Assembly (NCBI RefSeq): GCF_029784135.1
Contig: NC_073746.1
Location: 110,020,661 to 110,084,660 of the forward strand
Direction of reading: 5' to 3'
Length of the DNA stretch: 64,000 bases
Source of the DNA: Toxorhynchites rutilus septentrionalis
Taxonomy: Eukaryota > Arthropoda > Insecta > Diptera > Culicidae
The notes under the pieces: model-generated
Told to the model about the DNA's origin: nothing
What the model saw: the letters and a program-made list of their open reading frames with translations, nothing else
Databases searched by the model: none
Part shown: piece by piece, positions 18,619 through 30,629 of the stretch
How the letters are laid out: the number at the start of each line of letters is the position of its first letter
How positions within the stretch are numbered: the first letter of the stretch is position 1
Program-made: the position numbers and the translations under genes

Positions 18619-21370
18619 GTTGAGCAAAATTGGAAAATAGATCAATTTATAAATGAGCAAGAACGTGCTCTTCAGAACATTCAGAATTGTGGGGCTAAAA
18701 TAGCGTGTATATTAGCAGCTACAAATACTCCAGAATGCCGAAAAAGTCATATTTATTGAGGTATTCCAGGTATGAAGTTTTCTGCTTTCGAAAATCTTTT
18801 CGTACTTTTTTTTCGTGAGTTCGTACTCATCGTTTTAACAGTGTGATACCAAGCCATTAGCCGTTAAAGCCAAGATATATTTTTTTAAATGTTTGGCCTA
18901 ATTTCACGGGATCTCATCATAATCGTCTACATTCAAGAAGTTCCAGGGTTGATTGAAACTGGTTTTATTCAACTAAACATCATGCCTTCGCGTGAAATTT
19001 ATACAATAGCACTCTGTCAGTATCAAGTACGTCTTATTTGACTAAAAAGTGACCTCTCAGGTGCCGACTGGCTCAAGTGAGTACGGGTATACTTCACGAA
19101 AAGAGAAAAATCCGCGAAGAGAAAAACGAAAGTAGGAAGCACTGACTCGCAAGCTTCTGTTCACCGCAACGCAATTACCATCTCAATTGCATCTTTCGTT
19201 AAATCAATCATCCAAGCCGCTACTGCAATACGTGCCTCTGTCTTTCCCCTTTTTCCATCCCTTTCTCCCCGGGGCCTATATCAATATCCATCGGATCAAA
19301 TCGATCGTCCCATCAATAACTGGACCCCATTCAGTCCCATTCAAACGATAATGAGGCAGGATCAATGGAATGGCTCATGATCCACACACCGCATCACACA
19401 ACTTGTGATCGTAAATCACAGTGTCAACGGTTTGCGAAATGATGGAGGAAGCAAATCAGATCAATGTTATCAATTGAGGGTCTGAAATAAATGCAGATTT
19501 ATCGCTGCGATAGTCGTAAAGTATTCGCGCGAGACTGTAATTAATTATCAGGTGTTCAGGACAGTTTAGCTCTCGACCCAAGGCAGTCGGCGATCCGTCA
19601 TCCGACGGTACGTATCTCCGAGTGTAGACACGACAGACATTTCATCTGATAATGAGTTGTGATTTGTGTTATGCTATGATTTATGGCACATGTTTCGGAA
19701 TCCTGAAGATCTCATTTCTGCACCACAAGTATGTCGAACCAAACTGTCACTCCTGCCAAACATCCGTCAATTTCAACGCTCTCCATCCAGGAAACGAACC
19801 ACAAACCAAAGGCGAATTTCGCAAATCAACTCTGTTCACGTGCTTCACTTCGCGTGAGTTATACCTAGTCCGAAATGTGCTGACACTTTCAATTGCATTT
19901 GCAAGTGGACGACGCAGCGAGAAGTGCGCTTTTCACTTTCAAATGCAGTCATTACCTGAGCATTAGTATTATTACGACACTTAGCCCTGCAATGGCTCGG
20001 CTGTCGGTGCGAAGCACGATGCATTCATATGGTATTGACCAAGACCCCAACGGGTGCCCAAGAAGGACACTTTGAAGGGGGTGCTTTATGACTTCAAATT
20101 AGATACTTGACTACAGGCGTCGCACGGAGGTTTCATAAAGTAGTTCAAAGTTAAAATTAAAATATTAGATTCGTATCTGCATGGTTAGCCTGCGAATGTA
20201 TGTTTTCTCTCCCCTGAAAAGCTATATTCATAACTTGGACCATTTTTTTCAGCTACATACGAGACCTGTCGAATGAGTCCTTTCAGCGCATTGAACAGCT
20301 TTAATCCACGCAAGCTTTGCTACCACACAGTGGAAAAATTCATAGCAACCATACGACGGGTCTTTTTACTCTCATGCAAAGATTAATAAGTGAAATGATG
20401 TTAAATACTTCCTGATTACAATGAACGTGTGCGCGCACAGTTTTTTTTCTCTGCAATCGGTGGATGCAATCGACTCGCGCTTTCATGACACCCACCAACG
20501 CGTGTTTGAGTTTTCCTTTCATTGGCTTCATTGCTTCTTTCATAGCTGACAGATGAAATTGAAATTGGTCATCCGGCCGGCTGACGGCTGAAGGCGGTCA
20601 GAAATTAGCACTTCGAGAGACGGTGAATAGTTGCGTCATTGGTAATAATTCCGCGTGATCAGTTTATATTTCGATCTCAGATTTGTTATGGAATTATGCA
20701 ACATAGAACAGTTTTTTTATAATGTAGAACTACGCCTTTCAGTAATTCCCATTTTCCCATACATTTGCTCATTTGTCTGCTCACCTACCCGTACCATCAA
20801 AATGGAACAACTTATGTAGTCGCGATAATATTAGGTTCGGGAAAAAGAAAACCATTATTTTTGCGAGAAATTTAAACTTCTTTTATGATTTAAATTTCGG
20901 ATTGTTCGATTTGGATTAAATATGACTGTTTTTTGTACAATTTATTCCCATTTTAACTTTATAATGTCTCTGTCATAGCAGTCTTGGTCCTTATTGGCGA
21001 AAAACTCTAGTAAACTCTAGTAATCTTTTTTTTTAAATTGAATTTTTGCTGTTCGGAATATGAGACAAATGTAATCAAACATATTTTTAGTTTTTCACCA
21101 TGAATAAGTATTTTCAAATAAATTTTATGGTGTACAAATGAAAGAAAAAGCTCTATTGTATCCAAAAACCACATAAATTTCGCAAAAAAGTTCCATTTTG
21201 AGTGATGAGACACTGTTTAGTGGCCAACAAAGCTTAAGTGTTTGAAATTTGAGTCAAAACGGTATACTGGATCGGTAAGCAAAAATAACATTTCGTCATT
21301 GATTACATTGAATATGAAATACATGGGAAAGAAACAAAGAAATATTGAAAATACTTACGATTTCGTGATA
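18619..21370. other. Mostly unique DNA, no supported gene
   Basis: This is one of the longer stretches without recognisable repeats. Around 19545-19610 a GC-richer block (atcaggtgttcaggac ... tccgacg) ends in a good splice donor, G/GTACGTAT at 19607-19614, and could be a non-coding first exon; this is a guess from local composition only. Frames at 19652-19966 and 20340-20543 have no recognised domain. Confidence 0.3.
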
Positions 21371-21935
21371 TTTTAAGTACAAATAAAAGCTGATTTTATC
21401 AATCTGTACCGTATTTTGAGTATAAAGTATAGAATACAGAAATATTTATTCCAATGTAATTACACATTCATTCGAATGAACATACGATTGGAGTTTAGAT
21501 TGTTTTAGATTAGATTTAGGGATCTTTTTGAAACCCGTGGCTCAAACTATGGTGGTTTTTTAACAAGAAACCGATTAGTTACCTTCCGAACATTTGTTGG
21601 CCTTGTTGAGAGAGACAATGTTGCTGGAGTTGCTGTCAATTTTAATTCATAAATTAGAATTCTAAACATAGAGATAGGCTGACCAAATAGTTCCGGACTA
21701 AAAACGGGACATGTGAGCAAAAAAAAACAATAACCCATGTTTTTAACAATTTTGTTGAGTGAATGAAACCGAGAATGAAACCAAATAATTAAACATTTTC
21801 ATACAGCCCATCCATGCCAAACCGATGTTGTGGTTCTCAGATTTCGTTAAAATTGGTAGTTTTGTTCCTTATCGCAATATATTAGACCTGAAATTTTTGG
21901 ATAAAAGGGGGAAACATTAATTTTTTGGATCACCC
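21371..21935. repeat. Dispersed repeat, inverted relatives at 23.5-23.7 and 42.2 kb
   Basis: 21405-21490 (taccgtattttgagtata ... ttcgaatgaacat) matches the reverse complement of about 23540-23625. 21665-21715 (taggctgaccaaa ... aacgggac) matches the reverse complement of 23675-23710. 21795-21880 (cagcccatccatgccaaacc, ttctcagattt, gttttgttccttatcgca) matches the reverse complement of about 42195-42275. No protein evidence. Confidence 0.55.
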
Positions 21936-22600
21936 TAATGAAAAAAAAAAAACCTGCTTTTTTGTATCTGCTTTGTTCTCTATCAGGGAAGAATATTAAG
22001 ATAATTATGATTTTTGGAAATTTTGTCATAAATTTTGTCACAATCCAGATGAAAGTTCTACTTGATAATTATTTATGATTTCAATCTTGAATCGTGACTT
22101 TTCCGTTGTCCACATAGTGTTCACCATCGAAAAATCATTCCAACTGATGCGGTACTACTACACACATAACATATAATAAGTAAGTTTAGTTACACTATAA
22201 AAAATCGTCTTCCATTTCTGAGATTATTTGCACCCAACGATTTCAACTGGCAAGGATTATTAGATCCACCCCCACCTTATCACATGAATTTTAATTACTT
22301 TTATTATTGTGTAATCATCAAACAACATGTTTTAATTTATTTGGAAAAGAAGATATTTACTAATGCTACTTTGAATGGTCAGTTAGGAATATACTTTAAT
22401 AAAATCCATTTATACTGTTGTGTATTTACTAGACTAACTATTCATTTTTCAATATACTCCAACGCAGTATCGTAAAATTATCGGTAGTTTAAATAGATTT
22501 CATTTACTGTGTTTCATCTGTATCAACTAAACATTCATGACCACTTTGCTCCTCACTAGTCAGAAATACTTCTTTCCTTTTATGTCAAAGAGTTCTATTT
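21936..22600. other. Unassigned AT-rich DNA
   Basis: No gene or repeat recognised. Confidence 0.4.
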
Positions 22601-22604
22601 TTTA

Positions 22605-23116
22605 TAAATCCTTTATTCGTACAGTCTCAGTTAAAAAAAAAATATGAATCTATATTCTAAATCTATTTTTAATTCTAAAGTATGTTTACATTTTTTTACA
22701 ATTTAATAGGATGAGGAATCGATTAAACGCAGACGACTCGAAGTTAGTAGGGTGACATATTTTTATCATAGAGAGGAAGGGACATGAGAAGACTCAGACA
22801 ATTTTCATGTTTACACACGGAGATCGATGGTTTTGAGGGAAAGATAGATTTGGTCTAACCGAGCTAACCCGCACCGGCACAATGGGTTGTTTTCCTCGGG
22901 CCCGAGTTTCCTAAATTCTATCTGGCTACGCCTCGCACGACCAAACAACATGCTCAATGTGGTGATAATCCTGACCACAAACGCAGAAATTGTTGCTAGT
23001 AAGATTGATACGAAATAACAGCGCGTCTAGCGAACAGTGATTGGGTATGAAGTCCCGACTGAAGCACAGACCTTTGAACCTTGGTTTAAGGCTAGCCTTG
23101 GGGATAATCGACGGAA
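22605..23116 (-). pseudogene. 5'-truncated relative of the 5.3-11.4 kb LINE
   Basis: The minus strand encodes IIPKASLKPRFKGLCFSRDF, then NHCSLDALLFRINL and CVCGQDYHHIEHVVWSC, matching the last part of ORF2 (including the terminal CxC...C knuckle), followed by a diverged version of its 3' UTR and the word tcctttattcgtacagtctcag near the 3' end. Internal deletions are visible: the segment between SRDF and NHCS is shortened and the final 50 codons are frameshifted. Loss of the 5' part is the usual result of incomplete target-primed reverse transcription. Confidence 0.85.
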
Positions 23117-23119
23117 AAG

Positions 23120-23800
23120 TTGAAAATGATTTGACGCTGATAAGTACTCTGATAAAATCATCAAAATGGAAGGCAATATCAATGACAGATACATAGTATC
23201 TTTCAACAAGACGAATAAATATTTGAAAGGTCACCAACTGATGTCTCTGGTTGAAAGCAACCATAGTTTTTAGCATCGATTTTCAGCTAAATCCCGTAGT
23301 ACAACAAGACACTTTTCTTGTGAAGGAAAATAAAAGCGCAATCCTTCAAAAATACTAAGAATCTGGAGTTCACCGACGAAATAACAAAAGCTCTTCAAAT
23401 TTGCTACGCGAATTGTGTAAATATGAAGATATTTAGAAAGTTTTACAACGGATCTTCCAATATCGATTATATGTAGAAGACAGTTGTGTGAAATCTCTGC
23501 GATTACAACAATGTAAATCTCAATGCATTCATCAGATGTTCATTCGAATAAAATTATTGAAAATAATGATAGTTTGTAGAATATGAGGGAATACAGAAAT
23601 TTTCTATATACTCAAAATACGGTACAAATTGATTGGAAGACGGGTCAATCGAAATCGATCGAAAAAAAGGTACTGTCCCGTTAAAAACGGTACTTTTGGA
23701 CAGCCTACCTATATAGAAATCAAAGATATCTTCGAATATACTTTAACTAATCGCCATGTATGGCACCCGACACTCAACTTGAATTCCAACCAAGTTACGG
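23120..23800. repeat. Dispersed repeat remnants
   Basis: Contains the inverted relatives of 21405-21490 and 21665-21715. The block at 23660-23710 (gtactgtcccgttaaaaacg, then ggacagcctacc) resembles ends of DNA elements with 'gtcccg' termini; a similar word lies at 53735-53770. No gene is visible. Confidence 0.4.
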
Positions 23801-23802
23801 GC

Positions 23803-23925
23803 TGTCCACATACCACGTGGACAGAAAAAGAACGATTTTAAACACCCCCTTCTCCTCCGTTGGCAAGCGTGGACATTACCTATACCCTCCCTTCTGTTGA
23901 CCACGTGGACATTTTCCGATTTTTC
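23803..23925. repeat. CCACGTGGACA repeat cluster
   Basis: Three copies of a cgtggaca word (23813-23822, 23868-23877, 23901-23912) separated by C-rich spacers (acaccccc, ataccctccc). The same arrangement, with a perfect 14-bp palindrome TGTCCACGTGGACA, occurs at 25662-25712. Confidence 0.6.
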
Positions 23926-25655
23926 ATGGACAAAAAAAAATCGGAAAATAATTGAATTGCGCTTAAATTTTATTTTAAATTTATTTCAATTTTCTATTCT
24001 ATGGCTTGACATCGATAAAAATGTCAGCTTTATAAATGAGGGGCTTAGAACGAAAGGGGTGTAAGTGATTTGATCGATTTCTCTTCATCAACTTCATCAA
24101 CTCAACAACCCTTAATAACTCAACTGCAAAAACGTTCCAATTTGAGTTTGTTATAGAATTCGATAGATGAAGTTCTGACCTATCTTCCACAATGTCAAAT
24201 ACAGCTGGGAATGAGTTTGCAGCTAAATTATGACCAAAAGAGTCTAACCAGAGTCGATGTTGAGAAATCGATTATGTCACGAAGGGGTGTCGTTTTGAGC
24301 CCCACAATTAGTAGCGGTTTGTTTTCAAATTGTTCCCCAACATTTTCCGTTATATTATTTGTATATCTGTTCAGTTTCTCCCAAATTATATTAACGTTAT
24401 TATTACATTATATTACGTTTTTTATTCTTTATTTATTGAGACTTTTGTCCGATAACTAAGACCCCAGGCCAATAGTGGTTAATCACGAAGAGAAAGAAAC
24501 ACGGATCTTTGAATCCCAATTTCTTATTCAAATTAGAAAACACAAGTTGGCAACTTTTAGAAAACAAAGCAGTGTAGCAGATTATGAAGGGTTATTTTCA
24601 AGGATGAACACAAATGCTCCTGCTGATGCTGTAAAAGTTCCGCACAACACAAACCACGTGTTCGGTCGAATTGCGGATCTCACACAGATCGCAAAGAGGG
24701 TGGAAAGAATCTCCTGATGAAGTTATGTGATATTTTGCAGTGGCTGGTTCTTAGTCTGGACAGAATTCGCTGCTCCCTCATCGCTTTCATGTCTTCGATC
24801 CTGGTTATGGAGCCTTTGATTTTTCGGACCGCTTCAAGCCGCTTCAACGAACAATTTTCGTGAGATGAATTCGACAAAAGTTTGCTTTAGATCCTCTAAG
24901 CTCACCTCAGCTCTGGAGTTATTTCTGATGGTATTTTCCACTCGGTTCATCATTGGTCCCAAACCAAAGTTGTTTAGTTATTGGAGGGAAGTTGGAGTGT
25001 GTCACCTGTTATAAGATTTTTTTGTTAATACAGTCCAGACTCAAGCAGTTCTTCTGCCTCCAAGTGAACATCGGTTTTCGAAATAGCTGAAAAAGGTTTA
25101 TTTCGCTTGCCCCAAACATTTTTTTTCGATTAACATAGTTAAAAATGATTGAACTTTTCGTCGCCCAGCACGATTTGCTTGAAAACTGCGAGTTTTCGTT
25201 GCGTTTATAAAGCGATTCGTTGATGGAGACACGATCCATTCATTCAATGTTTCGGTCAAATTGTGTAGAACCATACATTGCACTTTACGCAACATTACAT
25301 TTCACGCCACCAAGGTTTACCAGGTTCCAGCTTCACTCATGAATATGAATATTTGTAATGGATCTGCTATTTATAAATGTTCTAAAAAATAGAAACGAAG
25401 TAGTTTTTACTTTCCTGGTATCTTCATTTTTCAATTTTCTCAATGACTCTCTGAAACAAATGAATGTATATCGATCGCTCTCAGTTCATGAAACTTATTC
25501 TCAGAATACAAATTTAGCAAAGAATGTCAACGATATGAAAAAATATGGATCAGAAAGTTCAACCCTTTGATTGATAAATATGGTTTTTCTTGGAAATGCA
25601 GAATAGGTTTCACGTGTTGTTAAATACAGAAGTGATTGTTTTTTTAAACATTCAT
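23926..25655. other. Unassigned DNA
   Basis: No supported gene. Frames at 24211-24459, 24475-24717, 24680-24877 (minus) and 25358-25570 have no recognised domain. Confidence 0.35.
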
Positions 25656-25661
25656 TCAACG

Positions 25662-25712
25662 TGTCCACGTGGACAATATCTAAACCCCCTCCCGCCTCAC
25701 CGTGGACATTTT
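25662..25712. repeat. CCACGTGGACA repeat, second site
   Basis: Perfect palindrome TGTCCACGTGGACA at 25662-25675, then aaccccctcccgcc and ccgtggacatt. Similar in length and order to 23868-23912. Confidence 0.6.
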
Positions 25713-25884
25713 TGTTGTTGTTTCTATTCGGTGCAGAAGATAGATTGAAGCAGTTATTTCATGTGAAATAATGTTGCTGGTGCAACAAGAACATAATTGC
25801 CTAGGGTTGAGTGTGTGTCAAATGCGAAAAACTGGAATAGCGTACACAATAAATAATAAATTTCAATGAATTTTCAATGAACAT

Positions 25885-26160
25885 TCTTCTTCTTGAATGG
25901 CGTTAAAGTTCCCTGTGGAACTTTTGCCGTCTCAATCTATGCATTAATTAGCGTCATTTATTAATGCTTAGTTGAGATTTCTTAAGCCAAATAACACGCC
26001 TTATATGTATTCTGAGGGGCAAGCTCTAGAAAACGCGTGACCGCAGTGCAAGTCGAAGGAAATTTCCTTGACGAAAAATCCTCCGTCCAGAACGGGAATC
26101 GAACCCGAACACCGGGCATGATAATGTGAGACGCTAACCACTCGGCCACGGGTGCACGTC
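25885..26160 (-). mobile_element. Feilai: Feilai SINE, complete copy
   Basis: 276 bp flanked by a perfect 12-bp duplication, ttcaatgaacat, at 25873-25884 and 26161-26172. On the minus strand it starts with a tRNA-like head: A box TGGCCGAGTGG (26138-26148 on plus) and B box GGTTCGATTCC (26095-26106). The body includes tagagcttgcccctc and caaggc(a)tg-like blocks, and the end is ttcaagaagaagaat. This is the layout of Feilai, the tRNA-related SINE of Aedes. It depends on a partner LINE for mobility. The frame 26001-26192 is a by-product. Confidence 0.9.
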
Positions 26161-26374
26161 TTCAATGAACATAAAAAAACAAATTGCGACATACGATCAG
26201 CTTACGTATTGTTCTTGCGAAGGCAAGATTGAATCATCAATTAATTCTCGTCAACTGATTCTACAAAACAAAACCTTATAGGGCGATCGAAACATTCTAC
26301 TAAACAGTTACAGTTATTTTTAAAATTTTGATGGATTGTAAATCCGAAATCAAGCGAATTGAATAAAAGAATAG

Positions 26375-26425
26375 CGTAGTCCTACGTCAACAATAAGGTC
26401 GTGTCTTGGGCACAACATCCTATAT
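26375..26425 (-). repeat. SINE tail plus near-palindrome
   Basis: CGTAGTCCTACGTCA (26375-26389) followed by aaggtcgtgtcttgggcaca, the tail found at 11941-11992 and 13767-13824. No head is visible, so this is a 5'-truncated or recombined copy in reverse orientation. Confidence 0.6.
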
Positions 26426-26429
26426 TTTT

Positions 26430-27995
26430 TGAGGAAATAGAAGCTAAAATTTAAGGAAGACTCGGAAATAGTTGGAGGAAAGTATTAGTAAGGTTGTCAA
26501 CGAAAGCGTCAATAATTTTAAGGAATAGGAAACAACCTTTCACCTCTTTGACCGTGTAGTCGAGGTGAAAATCAATAAGCCCAATCTGGAACTTGTTCCA
26601 AATAATTTTAATACCGCTCCGTTCGATATTTCCTTGTCTGACCATTGCCACTGCCCTCGTTGCATGCAATGCAACATTGGCTCCACAGGTGCGAGAAGTT
26701 GAGCCTGAAATTGAATTTGAATCTGTAACAACTCAATGCGCCATTTTTCCTCCCACAGATTATAAACGGTCCGCACATGCAGAATCCCACACCACGAACA
26801 GTGGCAGCCTCAGCGTAAATTCATTACCATAATTGCAAAATAATGCTCACGCGAGTGCCACAAGATCTTTGGCATGTTGATAGTCTGGTCATAGCGAGGG
26901 TGTCGGGAAACCCCCTTCGCTAGGTAATAAAACGATAAATGATACATGTTTTATTGGAACGAAAAAAGCGAGCATTTCCCCGTTTTGCTTTTGCAAGCAA
27001 CAATTGCGAGACAAGTGTGAAGCGAAATGTAATTGCGTTTTCGCGCAGTTGATTCAGCTGATCACAACGAGGGCGATTTATTGTTTTGGGTGATGCTTGC
27101 GGTGTGCGTGGGTGGAGTTGGGTGCGGGGCAAATGCAATTGCTATTAAAAGATCGTGTTTCGTGCTTTATGGCACTCTTCCGGTTGTGTGAGGTGATGTC
27201 CTGAGGCAATCAAAACATTCCTTGCAAGATTGAACACCGGGTGTGTAGAAATGCAACAAACTTCAGACAGGGTGAAAGTACTCCACCCCATTAAAATCAC
27301 TATCAAACATCTAATCGTGGGCGGCTGTATTTGCATAGCCCACATTCGACCATATGAAACACTCATCTAAGTTTCAAATTATCCATTGCCCAATAACTCA
27401 TACGGAGCTCGGCACTCGGCACCTCATATCGGGCAGAGTTGATCGATACTTTCAAATGGGATTTTTGTAGAAACAAATCCTTTCTTATCCATCGCCATCC
27501 ATCGGTTCGAATCTGACAACTTAATTCGCCAGCGTCGTGAACGCACTGGCGCATATTCGAGTGGCAATTACAGCAGTAGAGTATCCATCGTCAGCAATCA
27601 GCATCGCGTTATTCGATGATTGATGCTAAAAGCTTTGGCTGATTTCAGCTCGTTCATTTTAAATTTTGATACCCACAGCCGTACGGGAGCTTTGAAAATA
27701 TTAAACAGGCGGGCTGTTGTTGGTGGCTATCGCATTCTTTATAGCTACTCGAAAAGCTACTTTCGGGAGGAAGTTCCATTTAATGGGCATCGTTATTCGG
27801 TAATTTGAGCCACAGCTGATAAGATGGACATCAATTGAGACGGGGTTTTTTGAGTGGTGGTCCATTAAGCGTGCGCTACGATGTGGTCAAAGCAATCACA
27901 TAGCCATTGAATCGATATGTTTGAGGGATCTAGACGGAAGATTCAAACATATATTCGATGAGATCTTTGTGTTGTGTTGTCAAAGGTGTGCACCG
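26430..27995. other. Mostly unique DNA, no supported gene
   Basis: GC-richer than its neighbours with few repeats. Overlapping short frames on both strands (26451-26832, 26920-27138, 27145-27366, 27363-27554) show no domain I recognise. It may hold host intronic or regulatory sequence, but nothing in the sequence shows that. Confidence 0.3.
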
Positions 27996-27998
27996 CAC

Positions 27999-28145
27999 GG
28001 GGCAAAAGTGTGCACTTATTGAATTGTATTTCTGAGGTGCATTTCTTCAAATCAGTTAGTTTCTTGTGGGTCCTGTTTCAAATTTGGTTTAAAACATTTT
28101 TTAATTTTTTTTCAGAGCAAAACTCTGGTGCGCACCTTTGCCCCA
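27999..28145. mobile_element. Small MITE-like inverted repeat
   Basis: Ends are GGGGCAAAAGTGTGCAC (27999-28015) and the reverse complement of gtgcgcacctttgcccc (28128-28145). No coding capacity; target duplication not resolved. An extra aaaggtgtgcac lies just left of the element. Confidence 0.55.
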
Positions 28146-28623
28146 CAAGCAATTTTTGAACTAATCGATTTTTTTAAAAAAAAGCTCTTAAACTTTTTCA
28201 CAAAAACGAATACGCACTATTGTTTACCATAGAATGAAGGTTTCTTTGATAGTGTAATTTCGAACTTCCCATTTTTTTAAGAAAAGTTAATCATCATCTC
28301 CAAAACTGAAAAAAATTAGATCAAAACATGATTTGGCTTGAAATTTCTCTATGGTAAATATCAACTGTCCATCAATGTTGTCTAGTAAGTTATTTTATGT
28401 GTCGCCTCGTCAATTTCGTGAGCATGAGTTATTTTTTTTATACGACACAGAATCTTCTACGGTCTCAACAATCCTTTGGATGTTTGTCTTTGTTTGTTCA
28501 ATAGTGTTTGTGCAGCGTTTTGATTTTCTATGTCGAAAAGTGACTTCAAAAAATAGAAGTACCGGTAAGTTTCTTCGTTTTTTTCAAAAATTAATGCTCT
28601 ATTCTGCAAAAATGGTTACAAAT

Positions 28624-29340
28624 TTAATATTCAAAGTATTGCACATCGCTAGTCACAACTTTTTTCCATCTTTCTGGCAATTCACGGATCTCTTTGCGGA
28701 AATAATCGGCCGGTTTGACGGCTAACCACGAATCGATCCAATGTTTGACTTCATCAAAATTGGAAAAGTGCTGGTCAACCAGGCCATGTTGCATCGATTG
28801 AAAAAGTTAGTAATCGGACGGAGCAATGTCTGGAGAATACGGCTGATCGGATAGAACCTCCCATTTCAGCGTTTCCCAGTATGTTTTGACCGATTTCGCG
28901 ACATTCGGCCGAGCATTGTTGTGCTGCAAAATATTCAAATCGTGTCTTTGCTCGTATTGTGGCCGCTTTTCCTTCAGTGCGCGGCTTAGAGGCATCAATT
29001 GTCGACGGTAGAGGTCCCCCGTAATGGTTTCATTCGATTTTAGCAGGTCATAGTACACCACACTCAGCTAGTCCCACCAAATACACAGCATAACCTTCTG
29101 GCCGTGAATGTTCCGCGCGCCATCGATGTTGGTTCATGGCAGAGGAATCCATACGTTGCCAGACGTTTAGGATTGTCGTAATGGATCCACTTTTCATCGC
29201 CAGTAACGATTCGATGCAAAAAAACCTATTCTTTTATGCCGTTGAAGCAGTTGTTCACACGTGAAAAAACGGCGTTCGACGTCTCGTGCCTTCAATTCAT
29301 ACGGCATCCAATGTCCGATCTTTCGGATATTCATATTGTA
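28624..29340 (-). pseudogene. Mariner (DD34D) transposase remnant
   Basis: Reads from about 29340 down to a stop at about 28624. Recognisable in order: IGHWMPYELKARDVERR, a TGDEKW-like block around the first catalytic D (split by frameshifts), VVYYDLLKSNETITGDLY, LQHNNARPN, YSPDIAPSDY and LPERWKKVVTSDVQYFEY. The second catalytic Asp of the HDNARPH motif is Asn here; the third Asp is present, 34 residues later. The DNA-binding N-terminal region is missing and at least one stop and frameshifts lie upstream of the VVYY block. TIRs were not found. It is clearly inactive. Confidence 0.85.
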
Positions 29341-29344
29341 CTAT

Positions 29345-29839
29345 AAGTACAGAGGAGTAAAAATCGTGATTTTCGAAGATTCTAATTGCAGGCTTACCAG
29401 GAATTGTTTCGAATGATATTGCAGCGAAATTTAAAAAAAAGATAAGAGGTAGGTGTCAAAGAACAAGTTGTAGAGTGGTTAGAGAGTTTTAATTTGGTTA
29501 ATAGAAACAATCAAGTTTATAATAAATTTATGGGATAAAAAAATAACACCTAAAAACACCAACCTTTAAGTCGTCTACTTCCACAATTTTATTTAGCTAA
29601 TTTATATATTCCATTTCATACTTTTGATTTTTCACCACATAAAAAAAATCATTATGACTACGCCTGCTTTGCCATGGTTCGGCTCGATGTGTTGATTGCA
29701 ATGCCAGATCCACAGTGAGTAAAATTTTTGCTCGCGTCCATAGCTCGAGGGGTAACGAAGATAATACAAAACGAACAGAACAAGCGATGCTCGATGTTTT
29801 GGGTATCGAAAGAGATTGAAAGTTTTCCTCCTTCTTCTT

Positions 29840-29870
<31 letters not shown>

Positions 29871-30045
29871 ATGAATTATAGAGACTTTAAACTTTTTCAG
29901 TTCATTCGTCTCTGTGCTTAAAAAAGGCCCTTGGTGAAAACACTACTTTATAGCTGCTTCCCTCACCCATGCCTTGAGAAAGGCATTGGATCCCTCACCG
30001 AGGCTCGTCCAACAAACGATGTTTATCAATCAAGAACCTCACAAA
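29345..30045. other. Unassigned DNA with (TTC)n microsatellite
   Basis: No gene seen. A pure (TTC)n tract of about 14 units spans 29828-29868. Confidence 0.5.
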
Positions 30046-30053
30046 GAATGAAG

Positions 30054-30506
30054 CAGTGTTGCCACACGTACAGATTTATCTGGAAACGTACAGATGTTTT
30101 CGTTATTTTTGGTACTGATTCTGTACGGTACAGAATACAGATTTTTGTCAAAAAGTACAGATTTGTACAGATTTTTTCCGCGTGTGAAATTTATTATATT
30201 CGAACAAAGCAACATTAAGGTACATCACGACTTTTACGCCGCATTATCGCTTGGAGCGTTTTTTTAAAGTTTTAATTCATGATAGTACGCAATCTAGATT
30301 AAAGAAATAACTATGTAAAACACACGAAGGACTTGCCAATGTAAATATAGTATTTGTAGTAAATAAATGAGTATTTTTTCATGCTAAATCTCTACAACGA
30401 ATATTTTCGATGGTACAGATTTTTTTGGTACAGTTTTTTGGACGAAATAGTACAGATGAGAAAGATTTTTAACCCCTCTGGTACAGATTTAAATGTGGCA
30501 GCACTG
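30054..30506. mobile_element. hAT-type MITE with perfect 8-bp duplication
   Basis: 453 bp. The left end is CAGTGTTGCCACACGTACAG; the right end, reverse complemented, is CAGTGCTGCCACATTT. Perfect 8-bp duplication GAATGAAG at 30046-30053 and 30507-30514. The 8-bp length and CAGTG ends fit the hAT superfamily. Inside are about nine copies of (g)tacagat(t), subterminal repeats of the sort hAT transposases bind. No coding capacity (the frame 29931-30218 crosses the boundary). Confidence 0.85.
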
Positions 30507-30629
30507 GAATGAAGTACTGAAATTTTGCGTAGGGTGTTTTTTCGAGGTGGTGAACATTTTGCATGGTGTAACTTTTTGAAATTTTAGGGTCGATTTCCTC
30601 TCATACATTCATTGGCACCCTACTGTATA

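Noticed and set aside
26138..26148. tRNA gene suggested by A and B boxes
   Set aside because: The tRNA-like head belongs to a Feilai SINE with its own body, tail and 12-bp duplication; it lacks a proper 3' acceptor stem.
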